Made by a program: the position numbers and the translations under genes
In this document: piece by piece, positions 32,901 through 46,137 of the stretch
How the letters are laid out: every line of letters begins with the position of its first letter
How positions within the stretch are numbered: the stretch's first letter is position 1
Assembly: GCA_027405735.1 (NCBI GenBank)
Contig: JAPEHQ010000022.1
Span: 124,001-188,000, forward strand
DNA from: Mucor racemosus
Lineage: Eukaryota; Mucoromycota; Mucoromycetes; Mucorales; Mucoraceae
Direction: 5' to 3'
DNA: 64,000 nucleotides
The notes under the pieces: model-generated
What the model saw: the letters and a program-made list of their open reading frames with translations, nothing else
What the model was told of the DNA's origin: nothing
Databases searched by the model: none

Positions 32901-34766
32901 ATGAGCGTTGCAGGCTCAACTTCTTCACAAGGAACACATTCACGTTCGCCTTCAAGATCTCGCTCACCACCATATAGCGACGGAAGATATCCGCCGTCGT
33001 CAAACAATCCAAGATATCGTTATGATTACAATAATTATCGACCACCTCGAAGTGGCATGTCTGCAGATTTGGACAATTACAGAGATTTGCGTGATAGAGA
33101 GCGTGATCGTGAAAGAGATCGTGATAGAGATAGATCTATGTTAATGAGAGATGATAGATACATGAATCCTCGTGGAAGAGAAAGAGATAGGTATGGGAAA
33201 AACAAGAAACGCTCAGAAACACTCGGTTGTTTGTATGTAATTGCTAAAAATAAAAAATCCATGATACAGGGATGATAGATATACACCTTATTACCGAGAG
33301 GATCCTCATCATTATCCTTCTTCATCCTCTTCCAGTATGATGCCTCGAGATTATCCAAAAATTTCTACAAACCCACTCCGTCGTGAATGTAAAATTCAAA
33401 TTATTATTTACACATGACAATCAAGTACTCAATTGATTTTCTTCTATAGTAAACTCATCAGATCCATCAAAAGATTCAAAACTTCCTCTATCATCTAGTT
33501 CAAGTAGCATTAAAGATATGAAAGATGATTCAAAACCTCCTGTAACACCAACTAGCGATGCACCACTACCGGCTTCATCTTATCCTCCTCCACCATCAAG
33601 TAGATATAGCGACTGGCGTGATAGAGATCGAGACAGAGATCGAGACAGAGATAGAAGATATAGGGATGATGATCGTCGCCGAGATTACGATAGACGACGA
33701 GAAGGGTAACCTTTTTTTTTTTTTTTTTTTTTTTTTTTCAAAAAGAAATAATTTTGACAATTGTATTTACATGGATTCATTTAGATATATGCGTGATATG
33801 CGCTATGAATCTTCGAGTTATGGTGCACCACCACCCAACTATCAAATGCCACCTTATGGAGGTGATTCATACAGACCTGAAAGAGACAGAGATCGAGAAA
33901 TGCCACCTTCACCCAGCTCTCATCTACCTTATTATGAAAGAGATCGCTTAGATGATCGTGATTATTACAGCAGAGGTCCAAGAAGTAGTGGCTCAAGCGG
34001 CCCTATGGACTATGATCGTTATCGTTCTTCAGGCAGAGGTCGACCTGCATGGGGACCCAACAAATTGGATGACAATAGACGAATGATGGATCGTGACAGA
34101 CCTGAAAGAATAACAACTAATGTTGAGATTCGTAGTGGAAGAACATCACCCACTTCAGCTACTCCAACTACTGCAAATTATCCTAGTAAAGATCGTCCAT
34201 TAGAAGTTCTCAAATCAGACGATAAAAAAGAGGAATTGGAGCCTCGAAATAATGCTGAATCAAGTAAATTATGATACAATTATGAGTGCAAAAATGAAAA
34301 CTAATATCTGATTTACTCATATAGATGTTTCACCTATTGAAAAGCCATCTATAGCAGCTACAATTCCTGAAGAATCATCATTAAAGACGGAAAAATTGAC
34401 ATCATTAGATACACCTCCAGTTCCAACCACTCCGACAAAAGACGATACACTTGAAAAGGGAGAAGTTATTGAAGATGATGTGCAATCTCCACAAAAAGAA
34501 GAAAATATGGAAGCTTTACCTCAAGCAGCACCTTTAACAATTGAAACTAAAACCTCAGATGATATGAAGAAAGAGGAATTGTCAAAGGAAGAACCATCAA
34601 TATCAGCAGTTGAAGAAACAGTAAATCGATCAATATCTCCCGAACCTATGGAAATTGATTCAGAATTACCGCCTTCAACGATTACTGAAACTACTACAGA
34701 AAAAACAGAGGAAAAATCAACATTAAAACCAGAGCAGGACTCATCATCATCATCACCACCACCACC

Positions 34767-34798
<32 letters not shown>

Positions 34799-37700
34799 CA
34801 ACATCACCCCCATTCAACATTTCACCTCCACCACAGAAAGTTGAATTAGAGGAACAAGAAGAAGAAAAAGAAGAAGGAGAAACTACTGCTGAAAATACAA
34901 CAGAGGAGAAATCAACCAATCTAACACAGGAACAAATTGTTGAACGAATTGATGATATTGAGAATCAAATTTCAACATATGAAGACCTATTGATATCAGC
35001 TATCAAGCGTGAAGAAGAAGAAGCCAACCCATTACGTGAAGAAGAGGAAGATATTGAAATGGCAGATGATGAAGATGAAACTGCTGAGGAAGAAGCCGCT
35101 CAAAATAAAGAGGAAGCCAAAAAACAGGCATTACAAGCTATGGAAAATGAGCCTTCTTCATCGAATAGTACTGCAGACATGATGGACTTTTCAGATGTAT
35201 CTTCACCTATTATGCGTAAACGACCTCAATTATTGATCAATCAATTGCGCTCTAAAAACGATCATTTGGATGATGAATTATACGAAAAGATCTTGCAAGA
35301 CAATCGTACTGTAGCTCAACACAATTCTCGTATGGTTGATGGAATTTGGCAAGGTAAAGAAGAAACTTCTGAGGAATGGCTTGATGAAGATAGCTGGTCT
35401 AAACCTCTTTATGCTCGAGTTGAAGATTATCCTTGTTATAAAGAAAACATCGTCAATTTCAAAAAGATGCAGATTAGTGTAGCTCATGCACTTGTATCTC
35501 AAGAGAAGGCACTAAAAGAGAAAGAACGTCGTTTGAAAGCAGAATATAAACAACACTATAAAATTTGGAAACAAAAGAATTTATATTTGGATCATAGACG
35601 TGAAGATGAACGTAAACGACTTGATAGATACAGTAGCCAACGAGGCACTTCTCGACACCGTAAAGATGAATCAGAGGAATATACAGATAATGTTATTTTT
35701 GTTAATGGTGCTCCAGATGCATTGCGCTTCAAGAATGATGGTACTTCTACTCCTTATGGCAATGGATATTTCACTTCTGATGCTGCTCGATCAGAAGCAG
35801 AGCTTTTGGAAATCATTCAATCATTAGAATCTGCTGAAATGAGGAACCCTGAATCTCGTGCAAAAAAGACCACAGCCACTATTCCTCCCATGATCTTGGA
35901 TTCTCGTGAACGTATGCGTACCTATGACGACCGTAGTGGCCTTGTAGAAGATCCTCTTACATATTATCATACTGGCCCCGATACTGGTGACGTTTGGAAT
36001 CAACAAGAAGTAACAACCTTTATGGAATCTTATATGATGTATCCTAAACAATTTGAACGCATTTCTATTGCCATTGGTACAAAAACAGCCCCTCAATGTG
36101 TATTGTTTTATTATCGTAAAAAAAAGAAGATTGATTTCAAAGCTTTGATGAAAAAGGGTAGAAGGGGTAAGGCCACCAAACATAGAGATAGAATAGCTGC
36201 AGCTATACGTGCTGTCACTGGAGATTCTACTCGTACTACTCGAAAGGCAAAAAGTAAGGGGTCTGCTCTCATGACTGATATTGGCGAAGCTCAAGTATCA
36301 AGAAAAGCAAAAGAGAAGGATGCCGAACTTAAAAGAAGAGAACTTCGTGATTCAGATCAAGAAAGTATTTCTGAAAGACGAAAAACAAAGAGAGCTACTA
36401 GTTCGACAAACAATAATGCTAGTAATGTATCTGTACCTCCTATTTCTTCATCTATTGTTCATTCAGGTCCCACTAGCAGCGCTTCTGATGATGCAGACAT
36501 GATGCTTCATCAACAGCAACATCAAGAAAAACGTCGCACAAATTCTGGATCAAACACTACTCAACGTCGTAAGGGTCGCTCACCTCGAGAGCCTGTACAT
36601 GTAGCCACAGTAAATGATGTACCTATTGTTTTACCTGGAGAACCTACTGCTACAAAACGTTATATTGAAGATGTTTCCAATACGGCTGATGATGATGACG
36701 ACAAGGCCACTTTCTCATCTGGTGCAAGTGTATCTGGCAGTGGATCTACAAAATGGACTGAACGTGAAAAGGAGATGGCTATTGAAGCATTTAAGCAACA
36801 TGGCCGTGATTTTGTTCAAGTATCTAGTTTGATAAAGACAAAAACCGAGGAACAATGTCGTAACTTTTATCATAATTTCAAACGCAAGTTCGGTTCAAAT
36901 GCTTTTAATGAGGAAGATTCTCGTCAAGTTGAGACCCCTACAGGAGCAACAGCACCAATTAATGTATCAACTACTACTACAGCATCAATTGTAACATCAC
37001 CCATTCAAAGTGCCGTTCATAATGAAGTTGTCGCTCTTAGTGGACGTACCGATCTTAAAGCCGAAGAAGAAGATGCAGCTGCAGCTTTAGTGGGCATGTT
37101 TCAAATGGGGGCTAATACACCTCGAGAAGAAAAGAATTCAGTATTGGCATCACGATCAAGAACACCAAGCAACCATGAAGATCAACATGTGAATACTCTT
37201 ACTGCTGCAACTACCGCTATTGCCACTCCTACTATCACCACCACTACTATTACACCTGTTGTAGCAACTGCAATTGCTCCTCAACCTGCAGTTGGTTTAT
37301 CTAAAAGTGTTGGACCTTCTTCACCTTCCTCTTCACAAGCTTATATTGCCCCTAGTCAACAGCAGCAACAACAACAAAGAAGACGTAGAGTTCGCTCAAC
37401 ATCTAGTCGATCTGACAGTGTTACAGATGATACTTCTGAATGGACTGATCCTGATTATGGAGCAAAAGCTGGCGGCCGTAAGTTGGGTCGTACTACAACA
37501 TTGGCAGATGCCAAACGTCCTACTTATTCCTCCTACTGGTCTGTATCAGAACGAAATGAGTTTTCTAGATATTTGACCATGTATGGTAGAGATTGGGAGA
37601 AGGTTGCTAATGCTATGAAATCAAAAACTATGATCCAAGTTCGCAATTTCTATGCTAATAATGAAGAGAAATTGAATTTGAAGGAATATGTTAATCAGTA

Positions 37701-38313
37701 TCAAGCACGTCAACAACAACAACAGCAGCAGCAGCAGCAGCAGCAACAACAACAACCTTCGTTATCAGAAGTGCCACCTAAACGTGATATGCCAAATGTT
37801 GGTACATCATTTGATACAAGTGCAGCACATTTCCAAGCACTTCAAAATTTTCCTTTCCCTGCTCCGATCACAGATCAAACACCATCACCAACAGTTCTTT
37901 CCTCTTCACCACAACCAGCTCAAGTACAAATTATAAAACCTAATAATAATACTACAAAAGGATCACCTTATATGATTAATCGTACTGGTTATTTGTCTTC
38001 CTCAAATCCTGCACCTACTAGAATTGCTCCATCCTCATCTTCACCCTCATCAGATTCTGTTTATTCAAATAGTCCTAGAATAAATTATTCTTCTTCTTCA
38101 GGTACTAGACCTATAGCACAGGCGCCACCACAACCACTACCACCATCTCAATCAATACCATCTCAGCAACAGCGACCACACCAACCACATCAGCAACAGC
38201 AACCAGCAGTAGAGGCACCATCTGCAGTTACAAAAGTTGCTGATCTGCTTAATAACAATGATGATCCAGCTGAACCTAGTCAAAATAGCTGGGAGACTTG
38301 GTTTGGAAGTTAG
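32901..38313 (+). CDS. SNT1: Snt1/NCoR-type SANT-domain corepressor, 1710 aa, 5 exons
   Basis: Exons 32901-33190, 33270-33388, 33450-33705, 33785-34263 and 34325-38313 total 5133 nt (1711 codons), frame kept at every junction. Residues 1-400 are rich in Arg-Asp and Arg-Glu dipeptides (RDRERDRERDRD and similar), Ser and Pro. An acidic, Pro/Thr-rich region with a polyproline run (about 526-534) follows. Then come a coiled region (about 730-800) and three SANT/Myb-like domains: DVWNQQEVTTFMESYMMYPK at about 936, KWTEREKEMAIEAFKQHG at about 1191 and YWSVSERNEFSRYLTMYG at about 1452. A polyglutamine tract (about 1511-1526) and a low-complexity tail end the protein. SANT pairs of this type are found in NCoR/SMRT and in yeast Snt1, scaffold of the Set3 histone-deacetylase complex, so a nuclear corepressor scaffold is the likely role. 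Intron 3 carries a poly(T) run at 33711-33738. Confidence 0.9.
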
Positions 38314-38699
38314 TTTTTTTTCCCCTTTTAAATAATTTGTCATGTATCATAACTTCGTCTTTCACTCTCTTATATTTTCTTTCTTTTTTTCTTATATATT
38401 ATTATCACTTTATACATTATTATACATTTCTATCGTTCCTTAATGTCGTTCATTATCAAGTAAATAAATCTTTTAATTTGACAACAAAAATGATTTGATG
38501 GCAAATAATTCAAGGAGTTTCTTGCAAAAGAAAAACTCCCTCTCTATAACAAATGTCTCCCCTTTTTTTATCCCCTTATTAAAAGAAACTCTAATGAAAA
38601 AATAGGAGTTGATTCAAGACACCTTTTTATACTTGTATTTGCAACGTTTGATCTTTTTGTATTTCTTTAATTTATAAAAAAAAAAAAAATTAAAAAAAA
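38314..38699. other. Intergenic, 386 bp: terminator of SNT1-like gene and promoter of kinase gene
   Basis: T-rich and CT-rich sequence after the corepressor stop, with AATAAAT at 38463 as a candidate poly(A) signal, then an A-rich run (38678-38699) directly before the kinase ATG. Nothing else is visible. Confidence 0.45.
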
Positions 38700-40615
38700 A
38701 TGGACGCAACCATAAAGTCGCCTTCATCATATGGATCCCCACATTTCTCTCGTATAAAATCATTTTTTTCATCTAATAAGTATTATAGTAATAGTAATTC
38801 AACAACTACTACAATCAATGAATTTACTATACCAAATGATTTTGGTGATTTACAACATCAAAAAGGCTTCAAAAGTAACAGCTGGTTTTCATCATCAGTA
38901 TCAACTATTGTAAATAATAGCAGTAATAGCAGCAGCATTAGCATTACTAGTAATAATAAATCACCGCCATCAACGCCTGCAGTACCTCCCACTATTATCG
39001 ATGACATGATTAAAAAGCCATCTCCTTCTTTATATACACTTGATCGTAAAGTTTTATCTGCTACAAAGAATATTAATCGTCGATCTTATGCTGCAAATAG
39101 TGTCAAAATCAGACAAGTGGAAGTCGGTCCAAGTAGCTTTTCCAAAATTCGTATGCTTGGTAAAGGCGATGTTGGTCGAGTCTACCTTGTCAAACAAAAA
39201 GGAACAGATAAAACTATGGCAATGAAAGTGCTTTCCAAAAAAGAAATGTTGAGAAGGAATAAAGTGAAAAGAGTACTGGCAGAACAAGAGATTTTATCTA
39301 GTGCAAATCATCCATTTATTATATCTTTATACCATTCATTTCAAAGTCAAGATCATTTGTATTTTGTTATGGAATATTGTCTTGGTGGCGAATTTTTCAG
39401 AGCATTGCAATCAAGGCCTGGCAAATGTCTAAACGAAGAAGATGCTAAATTTTACGCTGCTGAAGTTATTGCAGCTCTTGAATATCTTCATTTACAAGGA
39501 TTTATTTACAGAGATTTGAAGCCTGAAAGTGAGTATTTATATTTGTAATATGAAATATTACTAAAGCCGATTCTAGATATACTGTTACATCAAAGTGGGC
39601 ATCTCATGCTGACTGATTTTGATCTAAGTAAACAATCATTTCCACCTGGACTGCCTGGTATTGTAAAGTCAAACTCCCCGCATATTGTAAGTTGACAACA
39701 TTTATGATGCTTCTACTGCTTTTTAACTCATTTATACATTTATAGCCACCTTCCATTGATACACGAAGTTGCATTTCGCATTTAAGAACCAATAGTTTTG
39801 TTGGAACAGAAGGTAAAACTAATAATATAAACTCTTTGAATGGTTCAAGTTTACTCAATTTACATACATGATAGAATATATTGCTCCAGAAGTCATTCGT
39901 AGTTGGGGCCACTCAAGTAGTGTCGATTGGTGGACATTAGGCATTTTGATTTACGAAATGCTTGTAAGTAAAAAAAAAGAGCCTCCTTAATTATGGGTTT
40001 TTTTTATGTGTACATGTCCCCTTTATTAAACTCTGTTTTCTATTTGCTAGTATGGTACAACACCATTTAAGGGGTCAAATCGAAATGAAACCTTTTACCA
40101 CATTATGAATTCTGAAATTAGTTTTCCTCCACCACATAAAAAGCAACCGCAGGCGGTTTCTAATTCTTGCAAAAACTTGATTCGTCGCTTACTAGACAAA
40201 CAAGAAGCTAAAAGACTTGGCTCGAAAGCAGGTGCATCTGAAGTGAAAGCACATCCCTTTTTCAAGTCGCTTAAATTTGCTTTACTACGACATATGACTC
40301 CGCCTATTGTACCTGGTGTTACAACTCCATCAACATTTTATCGACCTCCTCATCTCAATAATAAGAGTACAAGTTTAGATTTGGATGCAGATGAAGCTAT
40401 TTCAGTTACTGCTAATAGTAATTTTAATACTTTAAATATGCAAGATCCATTTGCAAAGTTTAATTCAGGTATTATTTTGCTTTACATTTTATTTTCCACA
40501 GATTGTTTCTAACATTTCATGCAAAAACATAGTTACATTGTACCATGAAGGTGATTCTGATTCAGAAACTATAGCACTTAATAGTGATGATGATGATGAA
40601 AATGAAAAATTATAA
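38700..40615 (+). CDS. Nrc2/Fpk1-type AGC serine/threonine kinase, 531 aa, 6 exons
   Basis: Exons 38700-39528, 39577-39686, 39746-39812, 39875-39963, 40051-40468 and 40533-40615 give 1596 nt. A Ser/Thr/Asn-rich N-terminus (1-140) precedes the kinase domain. It has a glycine loop GKGDVGRV (154-161), the VAIK-type lysine AMK (176), catalytic YRDLKPEN (about 270-277), DFD instead of DFG (290-292, LTDFDLSKQ), an activation segment with [28 protein letters not shown], and a C-terminal DPFAKF that fits the hydrophobic PDK1-docking motif. DFD plus an enlarged activation segment is the mark of the phototropin-like AGC group. Its fungal members (Nrc2, Fpk1/Kin82) phosphorylate lipid flippases at the plasma membrane or repress conidiation. 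It ends in an acidic run [11 protein letters not shown]. The same-strand neighbour is the SNT1-like gene 386 bp upstream, with no functional link visible. Confidence 0.9.
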
Positions 40616-41489
40616 TATACGATAACAAAATAAAAAACAACAAAAAATTGCTGTGCATAATTTTAATATCTGCAATAAATCATTTACATGTACAAATTTA
40701 TTTTTTATAAACGTGGTATCCTATATTTGATTATGTACATAAATTTTGACAATAGATGCGCATAGGCAACCACATACTTTTATACATATTTATACATGTG
40801 TGTATGTATCCTGAGAAAAAAATGTATACATAATATATATATATAAATTCGCCATTCATCAATTAGATATTGCATTGTCATGTCAGAATCTACGGAGGAC
40901 AATAATATTTGTTTCAAACATCTTCTAAGGGTACATTAGTATGTAAAAAATACTTAGTGCTCTATCTCAAAATACAATAACATGTTCTGTTGTTGCCTTA
41001 ACATTCAAATGTAACAAGATAATCATATGTACTACCTTGAATAGCTTGAACATAAAAAATTACTATCAATCTATAGTGTTATTATTAATTCCTACATATG
41101 TGTACGTATCTTTTTCTTATATCTTTTATTTTCTTGTAGTTGTGGCAACTTATTCAATAAATTCATCAAGAATTAAATAGAGTTAAGAAAACATACAATA
41201 TAATCTAAAAATATACTAAAACTAAGCTTGCTTAATGGCAATGATAACTTATCAAAAGATGCCAAATAAATTTAATTGGCAATTTAAGCTTGTACTTCAC
41301 TGATAGTAGTATATCCAACTAATGAAAACTATTCTCAGAAATAAAAGGTGGTTCTCTGCAACAGCAGGGCGAGAGGGACTAAATTTCGGGATTGACCAGG
41401 CATCTTGTTTAGTTTTATTACACTCTATAATTGATGAACTTCATTAAATTGCTGCGATGCTTTCGGAATAAGTTACGCCTCATAAGTTA
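40616..41489. other. Intergenic, nothing recognised
   Basis: The 3' flank of the kinase gene (AATAAAAAAC within 20 bases of the stop), then AT-rich sequence with (AT)n and TACATATTTATACATG-like runs near 40780-40850. No open frame or repeat copy found. Confidence 0.4.
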
Positions 41490-42650
41490 AAATGCAATTT
41501 GTTTTTTGTAGGAGGCACCTATTCGCGTAAAATTTGAAATTTGAATTTTCATAGTTTTCGATTTTCAAAATTAGAGCGTGCTCTCTTTTCTATAATTCAC
41601 TTCATATTAAGCTTTTTTAGCATATACTTTGGACATTGCTAAATAGATATAATTGGTCGCACCATGCTACCTATTCTTGAGTTTATTTTATATGTCACCA
41701 AAAACTTAAAAACAGATTAAAAACTGCACCTAACTTTTCATCCCTGCTCAGCTTTTTTTTTCACTAAACAACACCAAGAAAACTTTATACGCCAATGTAC
41801 CTGAGATGTTCAGCTTTAATCTAAAAACAAGTATCCGGAAATATCCTATCTTTTGCAGTTGGTATCAATTTTTCAGTGTTAAAGTTTCAGGTTTTTACGC
41901 GTATTTCACTGCTAAGAATCAAAACTTTGAGGCTTCATATCTCTAGAATGAATTAAGCTATACTAGCACTTTTTAAAGATAAAACTTATTTGTTTTAATG
42001 TGCTCTATAACATGTTCCAATATAAAGAGATTCTGAGCATTTTTATTTTTTTTTCATTTTTTTGGCATTTCTATAGTAGGTTTCAAAATATTGGTTAAAT
42101 TGAGCAACATTTTTTTTTACATTCATGTCATCAAGCTCGTTGAGCTCTCTGGAACTCAATTTAGTTTTTTCCAAAATATTGATTTTTCGTCGAGATATCC
42201 TCAAAAATGTGTACAAAGAGATGCGTTCGTTTCTAGCCTCAATTTTCCCCTTGTATACCCTCATCCCAAATTCTGAATTTCAAAAAAATTTGGACAAAAT
42301 GCTCATTTTCTCTATGAAAAATAAAGCTAGAAGGTTCACCAATGCCTCAATCGATAGATCATATTGCTGCGCATACGATTCAATACATATATTTGAGTTG
42401 AAATTATAAAAAATGACGTGTATCTCCAGAAAACCTCCAACTTTTCGATCACATTTTACACAACATTTAATATGAAATGTTTGCCGGAATTTTATTTTAA
42501 TGGATGGAAATTCCAAAACTCTACAAAACACATTCAATACACTAGTCCTACTCACTTTGTAGTCCATGAGTTATTAAACGATTTTGTTTTTTGAATCATT
42601 TTCTGGTCGATTTCACATATTGATTTTGAAACCCAGTTAGTATAGGGCTC
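41490..42650 (+). repeat. Dispersed repeat R1, copy d (most complete)
   Basis: Landmarks are GGACATTGCTAAATAGAT near 41630, CAAGTATCCGGAAATATCCT near 41828, TTTTTCGTCGAGATATCCTC near 42183 and TATACCCTCATCCC near 42254. It continues without a break into R3 (42660-43020), showing the full R1+R3 unit of about 1.5 kb. Open frames exist on both strands across the central block (42125-42409 plus, 42043-42264 minus). Confidence 0.75.
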
Positions 42651-42659
42651 AAGCTGTGA

Positions 42660-43020
42660 TATGAATTATTATTTTAATTATCTCGACAAAAAATTAATAT
42701 TTTTTGCTGAAACAAAAAATGCAGTGTAGCTTGGAGCCGGATATATCTTGTTAATACAAAAAATTAATACCTCATCAATATAGGTGCTCAATTTTTATAA
42801 TCAATTTTGGTCAACCTTGGTAAATTTTGGTCAATGTTTGAGCAATGCACTTATATTCTGGTATTAATAATATTTCTATTTTACAAGAGATATTAATGGA
42901 CTATAGAGGAAAGGTACATCTTGTCAGAAGATTTTACGTAGCTCGGCTCAATGTTAGGCGAAAACGTTTGAGAACCATCTGAAATTATCTGAAGCCTACG
43001 TGTCATAAACCTGTCAGGAA
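42660..43020 (+). repeat. Dispersed repeat R3, copy d
   Basis: Directly downstream of R1 copy d: TATCTCGACAAAAAATTAAT, then CAATGCACTTATATTCTGGT near 42844, AGAGATATTAATGGACTATA near 42890 and ATGTTAGGCGAAAACG near 42950. Confidence 0.7.
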
Positions 43021-43102
43021 TAAAGCTAAAAACAATTATATATCAGTTTCCAAATTTCTTCATTATGAATTTGGTAAGTTTGAACAACAAGTTTGTTACC
43101 TG

Positions 43103-43608
43103 TGAAGTAAACTAATAAGATAGATTCCTCCCATCACAAAATACCTAAATTGAATGTCATCTCATTGGAGCCGTGCTCTCAAAAATAAGACTGTTGTTTG
43201 GTAAATAGTAAATAGACAATTGCATGAAAATAACAAGGGTGTAATACTCGAATAAGAGATGTTAAAATAATAAAGCAATGTGCAGTATCCCGAATAAAAC
43301 ATAAAAAGTACATGCTTATCAAATAGAACAAGTAAGGGATGTTCTGAAAGCCTTATTGACAGAGTATATTTAAAGCACCGTTCTTGATCCATCAAATCAA
43401 TAACCAAACAGCCTAACATTTATACTCAAAAGTAATCGAATTATTGGCAGCTGCTGAAATGTAATTGTTAATTGCCAGATAGTAAATAATCACCAAATAA
43501 TATAAATAGAGGCGTAAAATAACTATTTTATTGCACATTATTCATATTTTAATAAAGAAGGATTTTAACAGTATTCTTGTATCAATTTGTATCCCTTATT
43601 TTACTGCG
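43103..43608 (+). mobile_element. Solo LTR, family S1, copy b
   Basis: Starts TGAAGTAAACTAATAAG and ends TTTTACTGCG, where the family consensus end is TTTTACTGCA. It is flanked by ACCTG (43098-43102) and GCCTG (43609-43613), a target duplication with one change. Internal order matches 6686-7168 throughout, including TATAAATAGAGGCG and AATAAAGAAGG. One terminal change and the altered duplication suggest it is older than the copy at 6686. Confidence 0.75.
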
Positions 43609-43613
43609 GCCTG

Positions 43614-44365
43614 ATATTTACGCCTACTAAGGTAATATGTTCACCAGTTTTCGCCAAACAATATATGATGGAAAGGTAAAAAAAACATATAAAATTAATC
43701 AAACTAAAAGTACCATTTTGTCATGAACTTATAGATAGGGTTTATATGCTAATATATATAGTTGGATGGAAGTATTAAATGTGAATTAGAATAACATATG
43801 GATGTTTTGTGGATGTACAGCTGTGATTTGATTTAGTGTCCAGTAAATAACGATGTTTTTTGCTAAAATAAGAAAATCCAAACATGAAAGCAGTAAAAAC
43901 ACAATTATAATCAGCTAAAGTTTTTATTACAAAAGATTTCTGAAGATTTAAAATAGTTGAAAACGCATGAGGGTATTTATAGTGATTTGTACAATTTGGA
44001 TACCATCAGAATTGAATGGTGGATTTATACTTAGTAATCCTCTAGTTTTCAGTACACTGTTATTGATTTAATATTTTAAGGGGTAAATCATGCAGAGGAT
44101 TGGCCATAGGGGATTGATGTCAAGTATGACAATGTCGACCTTTTGGGAAATGTTTGTTTATTATTTTTATATCTACTTTATGTTATCTTGAATTAAGGGG
44201 TAATTTTTATATGCTTAAATCTTATTTATATTGATAGTGCAACTTCAATATAGATGACAGATGAATAATTGACTAAATTGATTATTATCTTTGTTTATTA
44301 TTATTACTGACTTGGGTAGAATCCTGTTTTGATATATACACAGTATGTCATCTGTGTAATTTAAG
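43614..44365. other. Intergenic, nothing recognised
   Basis: AT-rich unique sequence between a solo LTR and repeat D copy B. No open frame above 60 codons with any motif. Confidence 0.35.
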
Positions 44366-46137
44366 AGCCAATACATTTACGATTATTATTATTTGTAAAT
44401 ATGTTTATAATAGCTATAATGTTTACAGCGACAATGGTTTTTGCTCGAGCATAAACTTAAATAACACTTAGTGCTTAAATTTATATGCAAGCCAAATCGA
44501 AGGTTATAGATGTTACTTTATCACTCATAAAATTTAAACAAATTAACCTTCTTTAAACTTCCTAGTTTAGTTTACGGATTGTCAGCTGTAAAAAAATTTG
44601 TTTTCAAGCATGGCTACGATCAAAACTATGGTTACTAGGCAAGACATCAGATTAGTCTTTTTTTTTGTATTTCTATACCATTTGAAATTTTATCACTTTC
44701 CTGAAATATTCCTTGGGTTTGCAGCCAGTTCTAGCTTTTCATTGAGTAGATATAAATATCATTATTGCCTTCAATTTGATCTGGTAATCAAAAAGTACGT
44801 CCAACAATACAGTAGTAAATAATGATATTTGATCTTAAAACGCGGTTAAATGAAAATATCAGTCTCTAATATAGACTGCTATCTATATTAAAAACATTAG
44901 TCCCTTATGTTAGCTTGCGTATTCAGATATAGATAAAAGAAAAGAATACATGCTTGATAGTCTGATATGCCTTATGAAACGGTGAATATATCCTTGTTGC
45001 AATATGAAAACAAAAAGAGAAACAACACACGTAGAAAAGAATCTTCAAGGCTTTACATTATTTAGTGCAATTAAAACCGTGCTAGATTGCACATTTCATC
45101 AAATGTAAAAGCAGCATTACGGTGCATGACCCATAAACTAAACAAAATAGACAATAACTGTTACCATAGAAGCATACGTTTTTCTACCAAAAAAACCGCC
45201 TGTCATATCATACATTCATTAAAAAATTGCAAAAGCGAACATGTAGAGCGACGACGTAATTGAGCATAGCAAGATTGAACGGCTAAGTCTCTTATACTAT
45301 GGTATATCTAAATTTTAAACTAAAAAGCGTTTTTTTCAAAAAACTTTTTTTATATTTAACCATGTGCGGTCTGAAAATTCAGTTTTTGTAGCGGACATTT
45401 TCAGGGCTCATTTTATCCTTACCAACACTCATGATTTTGAACAAAAAACAGAAAAATCAAATTTTGATACTAAAATCAACGTTTAAATATACTGCATTGT
45501 GAGAAAAAATTGTAGCTATAACTAACACGCATTTTATAAAAGCGTAAAACCAAAAGTTAATTAACGAAATTTGTACTTTTGGCCCAAAAATGGTTTTTTG
45601 ATTAAAGGATTTTCATTTAATATTTTGCAATGAAAATGTTTGTTATTTTTTATTGAGCAAATAGAGCGCTAAATGTTGTATATGTGTATATTTTTTGTTT
45701 TCATAATTGGTAGTATAGTTAACTCTAGATTTGCAAAATCAGAAAAAAAAATTCAAAAATGTCAAAATTGATGATCTGGACAAAAATAATTTTATAAATT
45801 AATATTCCGCTTATAAGCCTTGTAAGACTTAAAAATAAGAGATTTCATAATACTTGGGAACTTTTTCAAGAATAAATGATGCTGTACCCACTTGATTCAA
45901 GCTTATTACTGTAAATCTTTATACATGTTAATATTGTGTGGTAGTTTATTTGATGATAATATAGTCTTTATAATTATTACGCTAGAGGTAACTTACATTG
46001 AGGTTTAGTCTTACCTCTCCAATATTATAAACATTAAACATAAACATAAACATGACCATCACTGGAACCTATTGCCGCCTTTTTACCCTCTTTGTCCCAA
46101 ACCAATTTATTCAAAGCTTTACCAGAACAAACTTATT
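44366..46137 (+). repeat. Dispersed repeat D, copy B
   Basis: About 1.77 kb, collinear with 5098-7345 and lacking the solo LTR found there, so it shows the empty insertion site near 45950. Shared blocks include TTTTTGCTCGAGCATAAACT, ATATCAGTCTCTAATATAGA, CTCATGATTTTGAACAAAAA and AGCGCTAAAT. A 74-codon frame at 44598-44822 is not kept in copy A. Confidence 0.75.
46014..46122 (-). pseudogene. Captured dynein-intermediate-chain-like exon fragment (copy B)
   Basis: Better preserved than copy A. On the minus strand it reads without interruption KALNKLVWDKEGKKAAIG then SSDGHVYVY, the final WD40 blade pattern of dynein intermediate chains. A short duplication (GTTTATGTTTA) then breaks the frame before NIGE. 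Immediately after GGAGAG comes GTAAGA, a good splice donor, so the fragment probably includes an exon end and the start of its intron. Confidence 0.6.

Noticed and set aside
34521..34919. Minus-strand 132-codon frame rich in Val and Gly over the corepressor gene
   Set aside because: Antisense of the (CCA)n/(ACA)n polyproline-polythreonine stretch of the SANT protein.
34396..38313. Treating the big SANT exon as a separate gene beginning at 34396
   Set aside because: There is no ATG there (the codon is TTG) and a good acceptor at 34321-34324 joins it in frame to four upstream exons.
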